Positions 1 to 6,869 of a stretch of DNA of 9,665 nt are shown in pieces. Made by a program: the position numbers and the translations under genes. Every line of letters starts with the position of its first letter. The stretch's first letter is position 1. The notes under the pieces are model-generated. The model ran no database searches. It had not been told where the DNA came from and worked only from the letters and a program-made list of their open reading frames with translations. Source of the DNA: Flavobacteriales bacterium (GTDB lineage Bacteria > Bacteroidota > Bacteroidia > Flavobacteriales_F > PHOS-HE28); contig JADZGG010000242.1 in NCBI GenBank assembly GCA_020854015.1, forward strand, positions 1 through 9,665, read 5' to 3'.

Positions 1-1
1 C

Positions 2-1060
2 GCACGCATCCTGGTGGCCCCGCTTGATTGGGGGCTTGGCCATGCCGCACGCTGCGTGCCGGTGATCAAGGCTTTGCTCGCTCACAGAGCTGTACCCATC
101 CTTGGTGCGGATGGCGGTCCGATGGCCTTGCTGAGGCAGGAGTTCCCGGCCTTGGAGCACGTACGGATCCCCGGTGCGGTGGTTCGATACGGCCGTGGCA
201 GCAGCCAGCTGTGGAGCATGACGCGCCAGTTCCCGGCCATGATCCGAAGCGTGCGCGCCGAGCATGCGCTTCTCGAACGCTTGAAACAGCAGCTCCAGCT
301 CGACGCCGTGATCAGCGACCAACGCTTTGGCCTGCGCAGCGACGACATGCCTAGCGTACTGATCACGCACCAGGTGTTCCCGTTCACCCCCATCGCCCAA
401 GGGGCCTTGCGGAAGTTCAACGGGTGGCAGATCAGCCGCTTCGACCGTTGCTGGGTGATGGACGAGGCCGCGGCTCCAGGGCTTGCCGGCGACCTTTCGC
501 ATGGCGGATCGCTTCCGACCAATGCTCGCTACATCGGGGTCGTCAGCCGCTTCGACACGCAGATGCAAGCGCCGGTATCGCGCGGATTTCGGGTCGTTGC
601 CGTGATCAGCGGACCGGAGCCACAACGCACCTTGTTGGAAGCAGCACTGCTGAGCCAACTTCAACATGTTGAAGGGGACCATCTGCTTGTGCAAGGCCTT
701 CCCGCCAAGCCCGGCGACCAACAAGTGGGGAACGTCCGCATGCGAAGCCATCTTTCCGGTCCGGAACTTCAACAAGCGTTGCTGGGTGCGGAGCTCATCA
801 TTTCACGCAGCGGCTACACCACGCTCATGGACCTGGCTTCCATCGGTCGGTCGGCGCTGATCATTCCCACGCCTGGCCAGCCGGAACAGGAATACCTGGG
901 GGCCTTGCATGCGCGCACGGGCCGCTTCCTTGTACAGAAGCAGTCGGCATTGAACGTGGCTGACGCTCTTCAACGGGTACTGCCCGAACAGCATACCCGC
1001 CGTGACCTGTCGGCTTTGGAACAGGCTTTGAAGGACCTGGCCGCCTTGATGGGCCGTTGA
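2..1060 (+). CDS. Glycosyltransferase, MurG/GT28-like (5' end cut by window)
   Basis: Probably transfers a sugar from a nucleotide-sugar donor in the cytoplasm or at the inner membrane face; donor and acceptor cannot be told from sequence. The reading frame is already open at base 2 and reads A-R-I-L-V-A-P-L-D-W-G-L-G-H-A. This is the glycine-rich N-terminal nucleotide-sugar-fold motif of MurG-like enzymes, so only a few codons are missing. The GTG at base 14 lies inside the first beta strand and is not a credible start. The C-terminal half has the GT28-type donor-site pattern SRSGYTTLMD (803-832), then a TPGQPEQEY segment near 870-895. About 350 residues is normal for the family. It ends 26 bp before the nuclease start. 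It is not MurG itself: Bacteroidota MurG usually sits in the mur/fts cluster, and this gene has no such neighbours. Glycosyltransferase fold is fairly sure; substrate is unknown. Confidence 0.82.
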   Translation, partial: ARILVAPLDWGLGHAARCVPVIKALLAHRAVPILGADGGPMALLRQEFPALEHVRIPGAVVRYGRGSSQLWSMTRQFPAMIRSVRAEHALLERLKQQLQLDAVISDQRFGLRSDDMPSVLITHQVFPFTPIAQGALRKFNGWQISRFDRCWVMDEAAAPGLAGDLSHGGSLPTNARYIGVVSRFDTQMQAPVSRGFRVVAVISGPEPQRTLLEAALLSQLQHVEGDHLLVQGLPAKPGDQQVGNVRMRSHLSGPELQQALLGAELIISRSGYTTLMDLASIGRSALIIPTPGQPEQEYLGALHARTGRFLVQKQSALNVADALQRVLPEQHTRRDLSALEQALKDLAALMGR

Positions 1061-1072
1061 GCCCGCTGCGCC

Positions 1073-1080
1073 TATTTTTG
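1073..1080 (+). promoter_or_regulatory. TAnnTTTG -7-like box before the nuclease gene
   Basis: TATTTTTG matches the Bacteroidota -7 consensus TAnnTTTG exactly and ends 6 nt before the ATG at 1087. It argues for 1087 as the start, because the alternative TTG at 1057 would lie upstream of the promoter. No convincing TTTG -33 element is seen; a TTG at 1046-1048 is slightly too far away. The transcript would have almost no leader. Confidence 0.5.
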
Positions 1081-1086
1081 ATCGCG

Positions 1087-2322
1087 ATGCACCTCCGCTA
1101 CACCCTTGGCTTCGGCCTGTTCCTTCCCTTCACCTTGCTGGCCCAGGACGATCTGGACAAGCGTCTGAAGGACCTGCAAAGCCAATACGATCTTATCCAG
1201 AAAGAGGAAGCGGCGCTGCTGTCACCCATCGAGCAGGCCAAGCTGGCCATCCTCCGTCGGGACCTGAAGGCCGTTGGGCTTCCTGCATTGCAAGCCGGCG
1301 ATGTGCTGATCGAGCACGCAGGCCATTCGCTCGTGTATGATGAGAAGAACGAGGTGCCGAAGTGGACGGCGCACATCGCTTCCACCGAGTTGATCACGGG
1401 CAACCTAGCGCGGATCGACACCTTTCTGATGGACGAGAAGGTGACCACCGGCTCCTCCACCGTTGAGGATTATTGGAACAGCGGTTTCGACCGGGGCCAC
1501 ATGGTGCCGAGCGCCGACATGCGCTGGAGCCTTGAAGCCCTCACGGCCACCTACTTGTACAGCAACGTGGCCCCCCAACGCCCCGAATTCAACCGCGGCT
1601 CCTGGGGCGAACTGGAGGATTGGGTACGGCGCACCGTACGCTACGGTAACGAACGTGTTTTCGTCGTCACAGGTCCGGTCCTGCCTGATGGTCTGCCGAA
1701 GATGGCCAACCCCGGTCACAAGAACGAGGTGAGCATTCCGGAGCTCTTCTACAAGGTGGTGGCCGACCTCGACGGGGACGACAAGAAGGCCATCGCTTTC
1801 GTGATGAAGAACGGTGTGAACGACTACCCCACCATCAGCTACGCGGTGCCCGTGGACAGTGTGGAGAAGCTCACCGGCCTCGACTTCTTCCCGGCGCTGG
1901 ACGATGCTACCGAAGCCCGCATCGAAGCGCAACGCGACCCTCAAGCGTGGTACCACACCGGCGACCCCTTCTTCGGCGAAGTGGAACCCTTGAAAGCCCC
2001 GCTTCCCAAAGGCATGTTCAACACCGTGCAAGCGAAATACCATGTCGGCAACACCGCCACTATCTGCGGGACCGTTGTGAGCACGCGGCGCACGGCGAAG
2101 GCCAACGCCATCTACCTGAACCTCGACCGTGTACACCCGAACCAGGCGTTCTACGCGACCGTTTGGGACTCGAACGGTCCCAACTTCCATTATGACCCGG
2201 AAGTGTTCCTGATGAACAAGAAAGTCTGCATCACTGGCAAGGTGACCTTATACGATGACATCCCGAGGATCAGCGTGAACAACGAGAACGGGATCCTGCT
2301 CTGGGACGAGATCGTGAAGTGA
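1087..2322 (+). CDS. Secreted DNA/RNA non-specific endonuclease (NUC1 family) with C-terminal OB-like domain
   Basis: A metal-dependent nuclease of the beta-beta-alpha-Me NUC1/NucA/EndoG family, predicted to be exported. The 411-residue product starts MHLRYTLGFGLFLPFTLLAQ, a signal peptide probably cleaved near LLA-Q. A charged helical stretch follows (about residues 21-65), then the nuclease domain (about 70-275). The catalytic DRGH is at residues 135-138 (general base H138). N169, within FNRG, and E177 match the metal-binding Asn and helix Glu. Their spacings of 31 and 8 equal those of Anabaena NucA (H124, N155, E163), so the enzyme should be active. Residues about 317-411 (GNTATICGTVV onward) resemble an OB-fold, perhaps for nucleic-acid binding. 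ATG 1087 is chosen over an in-frame TTG at 1057, which overlaps the previous stop and would spoil the signal peptide. Likely role is extracellular or periplasmic nucleic-acid breakdown. Confidence 0.9.
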   Translation: MHLRYTLGFGLFLPFTLLAQDDLDKRLKDLQSQYDLIQKEEAALLSPIEQAKLAILRRDLKAVGLPALQAGDVLIEHAGHSLVYDEKNEVPKWTAHIASTELITGNLARIDTFLMDEKVTTGSSTVEDYWNSGFDRGHMVPSADMRWSLEALTATYLYSNVAPQRPEFNRGSWGELEDWVRRTVRYGNERVFVVTGPVLPDGLPKMANPGHKNEVSIPELFYKVVADLDGDDKKAIAFVMKNGVNDYPTISYAVPVDSVEKLTGLDFFPALDDATEARIEAQRDPQAWYHTGDPFFGEVEPLKAPLPKGMFNTVQAKYHVGNTATICGTVVSTRRTAKANAIYLNLDRVHPNQAFYATVWDSNGPNFHYDPEVFLMNKKVCITGKVTLYDDIPRISVNNENGILLWDEIVK

Positions 2323-2351
2323 GGTCGGGGCGCAGAGGTGTTTCCCCTTGA

Positions 2352-2359
2352 TACCTTTG
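2352..2359 (+). promoter_or_regulatory. TAnnTTTG -7-like box before the FG-GAP lipoprotein gene
   Basis: TACCTTTG matches TAnnTTTG and ends 9 nt before the ATG at 2369. It lies in the 46-bp gap after the nuclease gene, so this gene is probably transcribed on its own. An in-frame TTG at 2348 starts upstream of the box and is therefore unlikely to be the start. No clear -33 element is visible. Confidence 0.5.
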
Positions 2360-2368
2360 GGCTTCGCC

Positions 2369-5300
2369 ATGAAGCTCAATCCTCTCCTTGTCGGCACCAT
2401 CAGCTGTGCCCTCCTGTTCACATCCTGCGGGCCGGACCATAGCACCTCCAATGGCGGATCAGAGATTAAAAGCGGCGGTGGTCCGCTGCTTGTCCAGGTG
2501 CCTGCGGAACGCTCAGGCATCACCTTCACCAACACGCTCACTGAGAGCCCCGAGGTCAACTACTTCACCTACGTGTATGCCTACAATGGCGGCGGCGTGG
2601 CTGCAGGCGACATCAACAACGACGGCCTCACCGATCTCTACTTCACCGGAAATCAGGTCTCCGACAAGCTCTACCTCAACAAGGGCGGACTGAAGTTCGA
2701 GGACATCACCGAAAAGGCACTTGGAGCGAAGGCAAAGGAAGGCTGGCGCAGTGGTGTGAGCATGGCCGATGTGAACGGCGATGGCTGGCTTGACATCTAT
2801 GTGTGCCGAAGCGGCCCGAGCCGTGATACCGCCCTCACCCGCAATATCTTCTACCAGAACAACGGCGACGGCACCTTCACCGAGCGCGCGCACGCGTTGG
2901 GCATCGCTGACACCACACACAGCACCCAGGCCGCCTTCTTCGATGCGGACAAGGATGGCGACCTCGACCTGTACGTGATGAACCATCCGCAGGGGCGTGT
3001 GCGGGGCCTCAGCAACCTGGCAGCGATCAAGGCGGTGCAGGATCGTGTAGCGCCCACGGACCGGTTCTACCGGAACGACGGCGGGACCTTTCACGACGAG
3101 ACCTATGCGTCCCACGTTCAGAACCTGGCCTACAGCTTGGGACTGGCCGTTTCCGATCTCGATCAGGATGGGTGGCCAGATGTATACGAGGCGAACGACT
3201 TCGATGCGCCAGACCTGATGTACATGAACCGACGCGACGGCACTTTCGGTGACCAGTTGCAGTTCCGCACACGACACATCAGCAACTTCGGCATGGGCTG
3301 CGACGTGGCCGACTACAACAACGATGCGCTGCCGGACATCATGGTGCTGGACATGACCGCCGACGATCACAAGCGCAACAAGACCAATATGGGCAGCATG
3401 AGCCCGGACCGGTTCTGGGCGAACGTTCGCGGTGGCTACTTCTACCAGTACATGCTGAACACGCTTCAGCTCAACAACGGCAACGGCACGTTCAGCGAGG
3501 TCGGCCAGTTGGCCGGTGTGGCCCGCACCGATTGGAGCTGGTCACCCCTGTTCGCCGACCTTGACAACGATGGCTGGAAGGACCTGATGGTGACCAATGG
3601 CTTCAAGCATGACGTGCGCAACAATGACTACGCGCGGAACACCTATGACAAGTTGAAGAGCGGAGCCGATTTCTATGGAACGCTGGACCTGATCCCCAGC
3701 ACCAAGCTCCGCAACTACCTGTTCCGCAACAACGGCGACCTCACCTTCGCGGACAGTTCGCAAGCTTGGGGCTTCACGGTGCCCGAGAACAGCAACGGCG
3801 CCACCTACGCGGACCTCGACAACGATGGCGATCTGGACCTGGTGATCAACAACCTGGACGAGGTGGCCTCGGTGCATGAGAACACTTCGAACAGCCGTTT
3901 TCCCGATCGCCACTGGCTGCGCCTACAGCTTACTTCTGGCGAGTCGCCTGCGCTCGGTGCCAAGGTCTACGCGCGCCACCAGGGCACTGTGCAATACCAG
4001 GAGCTGTACCCCGTGCGTGGCTACCAGAGCGCCGTGGAACCCATTCTTCATTTCGGGCTGGGGAGCCTGACCGTTATGGACTCAGTGGAAGTGCATTGGG
4101 CCAACGGCACACGCACATTGCTCACGCAGGTAAAAGGTGATCAGCTACTTACGCTGAAACAAGAGGACGCGAAACCCGCACCAGCACCGGTCGCACCAGC
4201 GCCCACCTTCTTCAGCACCATTGGCGCAGCCTTGCCGGGTGAATTCGCGCACGCGGAGAACGTCTACGACGACTTCAAGATGGAAGTGTTGCTGCCGCAC
4301 AAGCAGAGCGAAACGGGCCCCATGCTGGCAACGGCCGACGTGAACGGTGACGGGCGCACGGACGTGTACCTCGGCGGTTCGTATGCGCGTCCTGCATCGC
4401 TGTGGTTGCAACGGTCGGATGGGGGCTTCGAGGCGGCCCGTTCGCAGCCCTGGAAACAATACACTGCACAGGAACAGGTCGGCGGACAGCTCTTCGATGC
4501 GGACAAGGACGGTGACATGGATCTGCTCGTGCTCTCAGGATCGAACGAGGCCGACCTGCGCGACAAAGCCTACACACAACGGCTCTACCTCAACGACGGC
4601 AAGGCCAACTTCAGCGAAGCGAAAGGCGCACTACCCGAACTGATGACGAGCGCGCTACGAGCCGATGCAGCGGACATTGAAGGGGATGGCGACATGGACC
4701 TCTTCATCGGTGGTCGACAGACACCGGCGCACTATCCCTTTGCACCACGCTCCTACCTGCTGGTGAACGACGGCAACGGCCACTTCACGGATGCCACACA
4801 GGAACTTGCACCCGAAGCCATCGGGCCCGGCATGGTCACCGCTGTTCGCTTCACGGACATGGATGGTGATAAGGACCCGGACCTGTTGCTGGCCGGTGAG
4901 TGGATGGGGCTGATCCTACTGCGAAACACCAGTGGTCGTTTCACCGACGCGAGCCTGTTGGCCGGCATCCAGGGCCTCAAAGGCTGGTGGAGCGCTCTGG
5001 CCACAGCGGACCTGAACGGAGACGGGCGCATGGACATCGTGGCCGGGAACCTTGGCTGGAACAGTAAATTCCACGGGACACCCGAACATCCCGTACACAT
5101 CTACTGGGCTGACTTCGACAACAATGGTCGCCATGACATTGTACTGGCCAAGGAGAAGAAGGGCAAGCAATTGCCTGTACGCGGCAGGGAATGCAGCAGT
5201 CAACAATGTCCGCAGATCCTGCAACGCTTCCCTACCTACGAACAGTTCGCTGACGCCGATCTGAGCGCGATCTACACGCCCGAGAAGCTTGCGAGCGCAC

Positions 5301-5722
5301 TGCACCTGCAGGCGAACTGGATGTACAGCACGGTACTGTTGCAGAACGCTGATGGCACCTTCACAGGTAAGGCGCTACCGAACCAGGCACAGGTGGCCCC
5401 GATCAACGGCATCGTGGTGTTGGACGTGAATGGCGACGGTCATCAGGACCTGGTGTGCGCTGGTAATAATTGGGGGGCTGAGGTGGAAACGGTGCGCTAC
5501 GATGCTGGGATCGGATGCGTGCTGCTCGGCGACGGCAAGGGTAGCTTCCTGCCCATGCCCACGAACCGCAGCGGTTTCCTCGCTTGGGGCAATGTGAAGG
5601 ACCTGGCGCTGATCCAACATGGACCTGACAAGCGACCGATGATCCTTGTGGCCAACAACAACGATGCACTACAAGGCTTCGAACTGCGCGTGAATGGCGC
5701 TACTTCGCGCGTTGCACCGTAA
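2369..5722 (+). CDS. Large FG-GAP/VCBS-repeat lipoprotein with ASPIC/UnbV (CRTAC1-like) domain
   Basis: Envelope lipoprotein of 1117 residues, probably a beta-propeller binding or scaffold protein; its ligand is unknown. The signal peptide MKLNPLLVGTISCALLFTSC puts the lipidated Cys at residue 20. Calcium-loop motifs of the DxNxDGxxD type begin at residues 81, 134, 192, 263, 315, 397 and 482, and again at 657, 710, 769, 830, 881, 915 and 1019. Between the two sets lie an ASPIC/UnbV domain (about 514-597, including VRGYQSAVEP and HFGLG) and a Pro/Ala linker (603-612). The second half has a Cys pair, C942 and C947, in ECSSQQC, followed by an YEQFADADLS segment that I recall as recurring in this Bacteroidota family. 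Relatives are often near SusC/SusD pairs, but none is visible here. Its 3' end overlaps the convergent kinase gene by 23 bp. Family call is firm; function is not known. Confidence 0.9.
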   Translation: MKLNPLLVGTISCALLFTSCGPDHSTSNGGSEIKSGGGPLLVQVPAERSGITFTNTLTESPEVNYFTYVYAYNGGGVAAGDINNDGLTDLYFTGNQVSDKLYLNKGGLKFEDITEKALGAKAKEGWRSGVSMADVNGDGWLDIYVCRSGPSRDTALTRNIFYQNNGDGTFTERAHALGIADTTHSTQAAFFDADKDGDLDLYVMNHPQGRVRGLSNLAAIKAVQDRVAPTDRFYRNDGGTFHDETYASHVQNLAYSLGLAVSDLDQDGWPDVYEANDFDAPDLMYMNRRDGTFGDQLQFRTRHISNFGMGCDVADYNNDALPDIMVLDMTADDHKRNKTNMGSMSPDRFWANVRGGYFYQYMLNTLQLNNGNGTFSEVGQLAGVARTDWSWSPLFADLDNDGWKDLMVTNGFKHDVRNNDYARNTYDKLKSGADFYGTLDLIPSTKLRNYLFRNNGDLTFADSSQAWGFTVPENSNGATYADLDNDGDLDLVINNLDEVASVHENTSNSRFPDRHWLRLQLTSGESPALGAKVYARHQGTVQYQELYPVRGYQSAVEPILHFGLGSLTVMDSVEVHWANGTRTLLTQVKGDQLLTLKQEDAKPAPAPVAPAPTFFSTIGAALPGEFAHAENVYDDFKMEVLLPHKQSETGPMLATADVNGDGRTDVYLGGSYARPASLWLQRSDGGFEAARSQPWKQYTAQEQVGGQLFDADKDGDMDLLVLSGSNEADLRDKAYTQRLYLNDGKANFSEAKGALPELMTSALRADAADIEGDGDMDLFIGGRQTPAHYPFAPRSYLLVNDGNGHFTDATQELAPEAIGPGMVTAVRFTDMDGDKDPDLLLAGEWMGLILLRNTSGRFTDASLLAGIQGLKGWWSALATADLNGDGRMDIVAGNLGWNSKFHGTPEHPVHIYWADFDNNGRHDIVLAKEKKGKQLPVRGRECSSQQCPQILQRFPTYEQFADADLSAIYTPEKLASALHLQANWMYSTVLLQNADGTFTGKALPNQAQVAPINGIVVLDVNGDGHQDLVCAGNNWGAEVETVRYDAGIGCVLLGDGKGSFLPMPTNRSGFLAWGNVKDLALIQHGPDKRPMILVANNNDALQGFELRVNGATSRVAP

Positions 5723-6740
5723 AGGAGAAGGTCGTTCCCTTTCCTTCCTCGCTCTTCACGGAGATGCTCTGACCGTGCGACTCGATGATGTGCTTCACGA
5801 TCGCCAGACCGAGGCCGCTTCCCCCTTCATGCCGTGAGCGGCTCTTGCCCACGCGGTAGAAACGCTCGAAAAGGCGGGGCAGGTGCTCCGCACTGATGCC
5901 AATGCCATCATCCGCGACTTCGACCAGCACCTGCTCCGCGAGCGGGAAGCAACGCACTTCGCAGACGCCACCTTCGCGGCCGTAGTTGATGGCGTTGGTG
6001 AAGAGGTTGAAGAACACCTGTGAAAGGCGGTCGCGGTCGGCCTTCACCCACAGTGGTTCATCAAGCGCACAAACCAGTCGAACTCCTTTCTCACGCGCCT
6101 GCATCTCCAACTCATCCACCACTTCGCGTATCAGTTCTCGCAGGTCCATGCGACCAATGGTCATGGCCATCACACCGCTCTCCAACTGCGTGATCAGGTC
6201 CAGGTCCTCGACGATCTTGATCAAGCGGTCCACGCCATTGCTTGCCCGGTTCAGGAAATCGCGGTTCACCTTCGGGTCCTCCAGACCTCCTTCCAATAGC
6301 GTAAGGATGTAGCCCTGGATGTTGAAGATGGGGGTCTTCAGCTCGTGCGCAAGGTTACCAATGAACTCGCGCCGGTATTGCTCCCGTTCCTTCAGTTCAA
6401 TGATCTCCGTGCTGCGTTGATCGGCCCAATCGGCGATCTCACGGTTCAGCTCTCCGAGCACATCGGCGTCCGCATCCATGCGATCACCACCGCTCTTCGC
6501 CATGCGCGTCTCGTGCACGGCCCGCAGGATCAGATTCACCCGGGCCTGGATGAAACGCTGCACCACGAACAAGGTGATGCCATAGGCCAGCGCCGCCACC
6601 GCGAAGCTCCATAATAGGATGGCCGGGAAGGAGGCTTCCAACAGTCCCGTGAACACCATGGTCACACCGCCGACCACCATGCCGAGCAGGATCGCCAGTG
6701 CGATGAACAAGGCCGTTCTTCGAGGGGTCAAGGACTCCAT
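5700..6740 (-). CDS. Two-component sensor histidine kinase, PhoR-like, no periplasmic sensor domain
   Basis: Inner-membrane histidine kinase of 346 residues. Two membrane helices (about 9-31 and 39-60) are separated by only a few residues, so there is no real periplasmic domain. A helical linker (about 61-120) leads to HisKA, with phosphoacceptor H132 in FIGNLAHELKTP. The HATPase_c domain has an N box with N245 and N249 (NLFTNAINYG), G1 VADDGIGI (275-282), an F box around LFERFYRV (290-297) and G2 GGSGLGLAIV (307-316). All key residues are present, so it should be an active kinase. No PAS domain is seen. The sequence resembles the PhoR/WalK-type kinases common in Bacteroidota. No response regulator lies next to it in the window. 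It is divergent from a Na/Pi cotransporter with a PhoU-like domain, which suggests, but does not prove, a role in phosphate sensing. The ATG at 6740 follows a TAnnTTTG box closely. Confidence 0.93.
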   Translation of the reverse strand: MESLTPRRTALFIALAILLGMVVGGVTMVFTGLLEASFPAILLWSFAVAALAYGITLFVVQRFIQARVNLILRAVHETRMAKSGGDRMDADADVLGELNREIADWADQRSTEIIELKEREQYRREFIGNLAHELKTPIFNIQGYILTLLEGGLEDPKVNRDFLNRASNGVDRLIKIVEDLDLITQLESGVMAMTIGRMDLRELIREVVDELEMQAREKGVRLVCALDEPLWVKADRDRLSQVFFNLFTNAINYGREGGVCEVRCFPLAEQVLVEVADDGIGISAEHLPRLFERFYRVGKSRSRHEGGSGLGLAIVKHIIESHGQSISVKSEEGKGTTFSFTVQRAK

Positions 6741-6747
6741 GGGGCGG

Positions 6748-6755
6748 CAAAGATA
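6748..6755 (-). promoter_or_regulatory. TAnnTTTG -7-like box before the histidine kinase gene
   Basis: On the minus strand the bases read TATCTTTG, an exact TAnnTTTG match, with 7 nt between the box and the ATG at 6740. A transcript from here would be leaderless or nearly so. No obvious TTTG -33 element lies about 20 bp further upstream. Confidence 0.55.
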
Positions 6756-6844
6756 TTGTTCAGTACCTGCCGCATCCCTTGTCCAGCGCGGCTTCCGGGC
6801 TTCAAGCTCCCTTAACCTTCAGGCAACAGTCCCGCAATAGCTTC

Positions 6845-6860
6845 GCCGACCTTAGTCGGC
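6845..6860. repeat. Short perfect hairpin just upstream of the Na/Pi transporter start
   Basis: GCCGAC and GTCGGC form a perfect 6-bp inverted repeat around the loop CTTA, followed by TTTTG; it ends 9 nt before the ATG at 6870. It looks like a small terminator or attenuator hairpin but has no upstream plus-strand gene to terminate. It could instead be an operator, a 5'-leader structure or chance. The rest of the 129-bp divergent gap (6741-6869) shows only the kinase box and a half-match TTTG at 6862-6865. Confidence 0.3.
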
Positions 6861-6869
6861 TTTTGCGCC

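Noticed and set aside
14..1060. GTG at base 14 as the start of the glycosyltransferase
   Set aside because: The frame is open upstream and the first beta strand (R-I-L-V-A-P-L) spans this codon, so the true start lies before the window.
2..1060. Calling the first gene murG
   Set aside because: It shares the GT28-type fold, but its neighbours are not cell-wall division genes and its N-terminal DWGLGHA pattern belongs to a broader MurG-like group.
1405..2190. 261-codon minus-strand frame inside the nuclease gene
   Set aside because: It is antisense to a gene with intact catalytic residues; no recognisable domain or promoter box.
1087..2322. Secreted nuclease as a toxin/effector with immunity protein
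   Set aside because: It has an ordinary signal peptide, no polymorphic-toxin N-terminal domain, and no small immunity gene next to it.
2513..3370. 285-codon minus-strand frame rich in Val and His
   Set aside because: It is the complement of the repeated DxDxDG codons of the FG-GAP lipoprotein; the composition bias comes from that repeat, and no start signal is seen.
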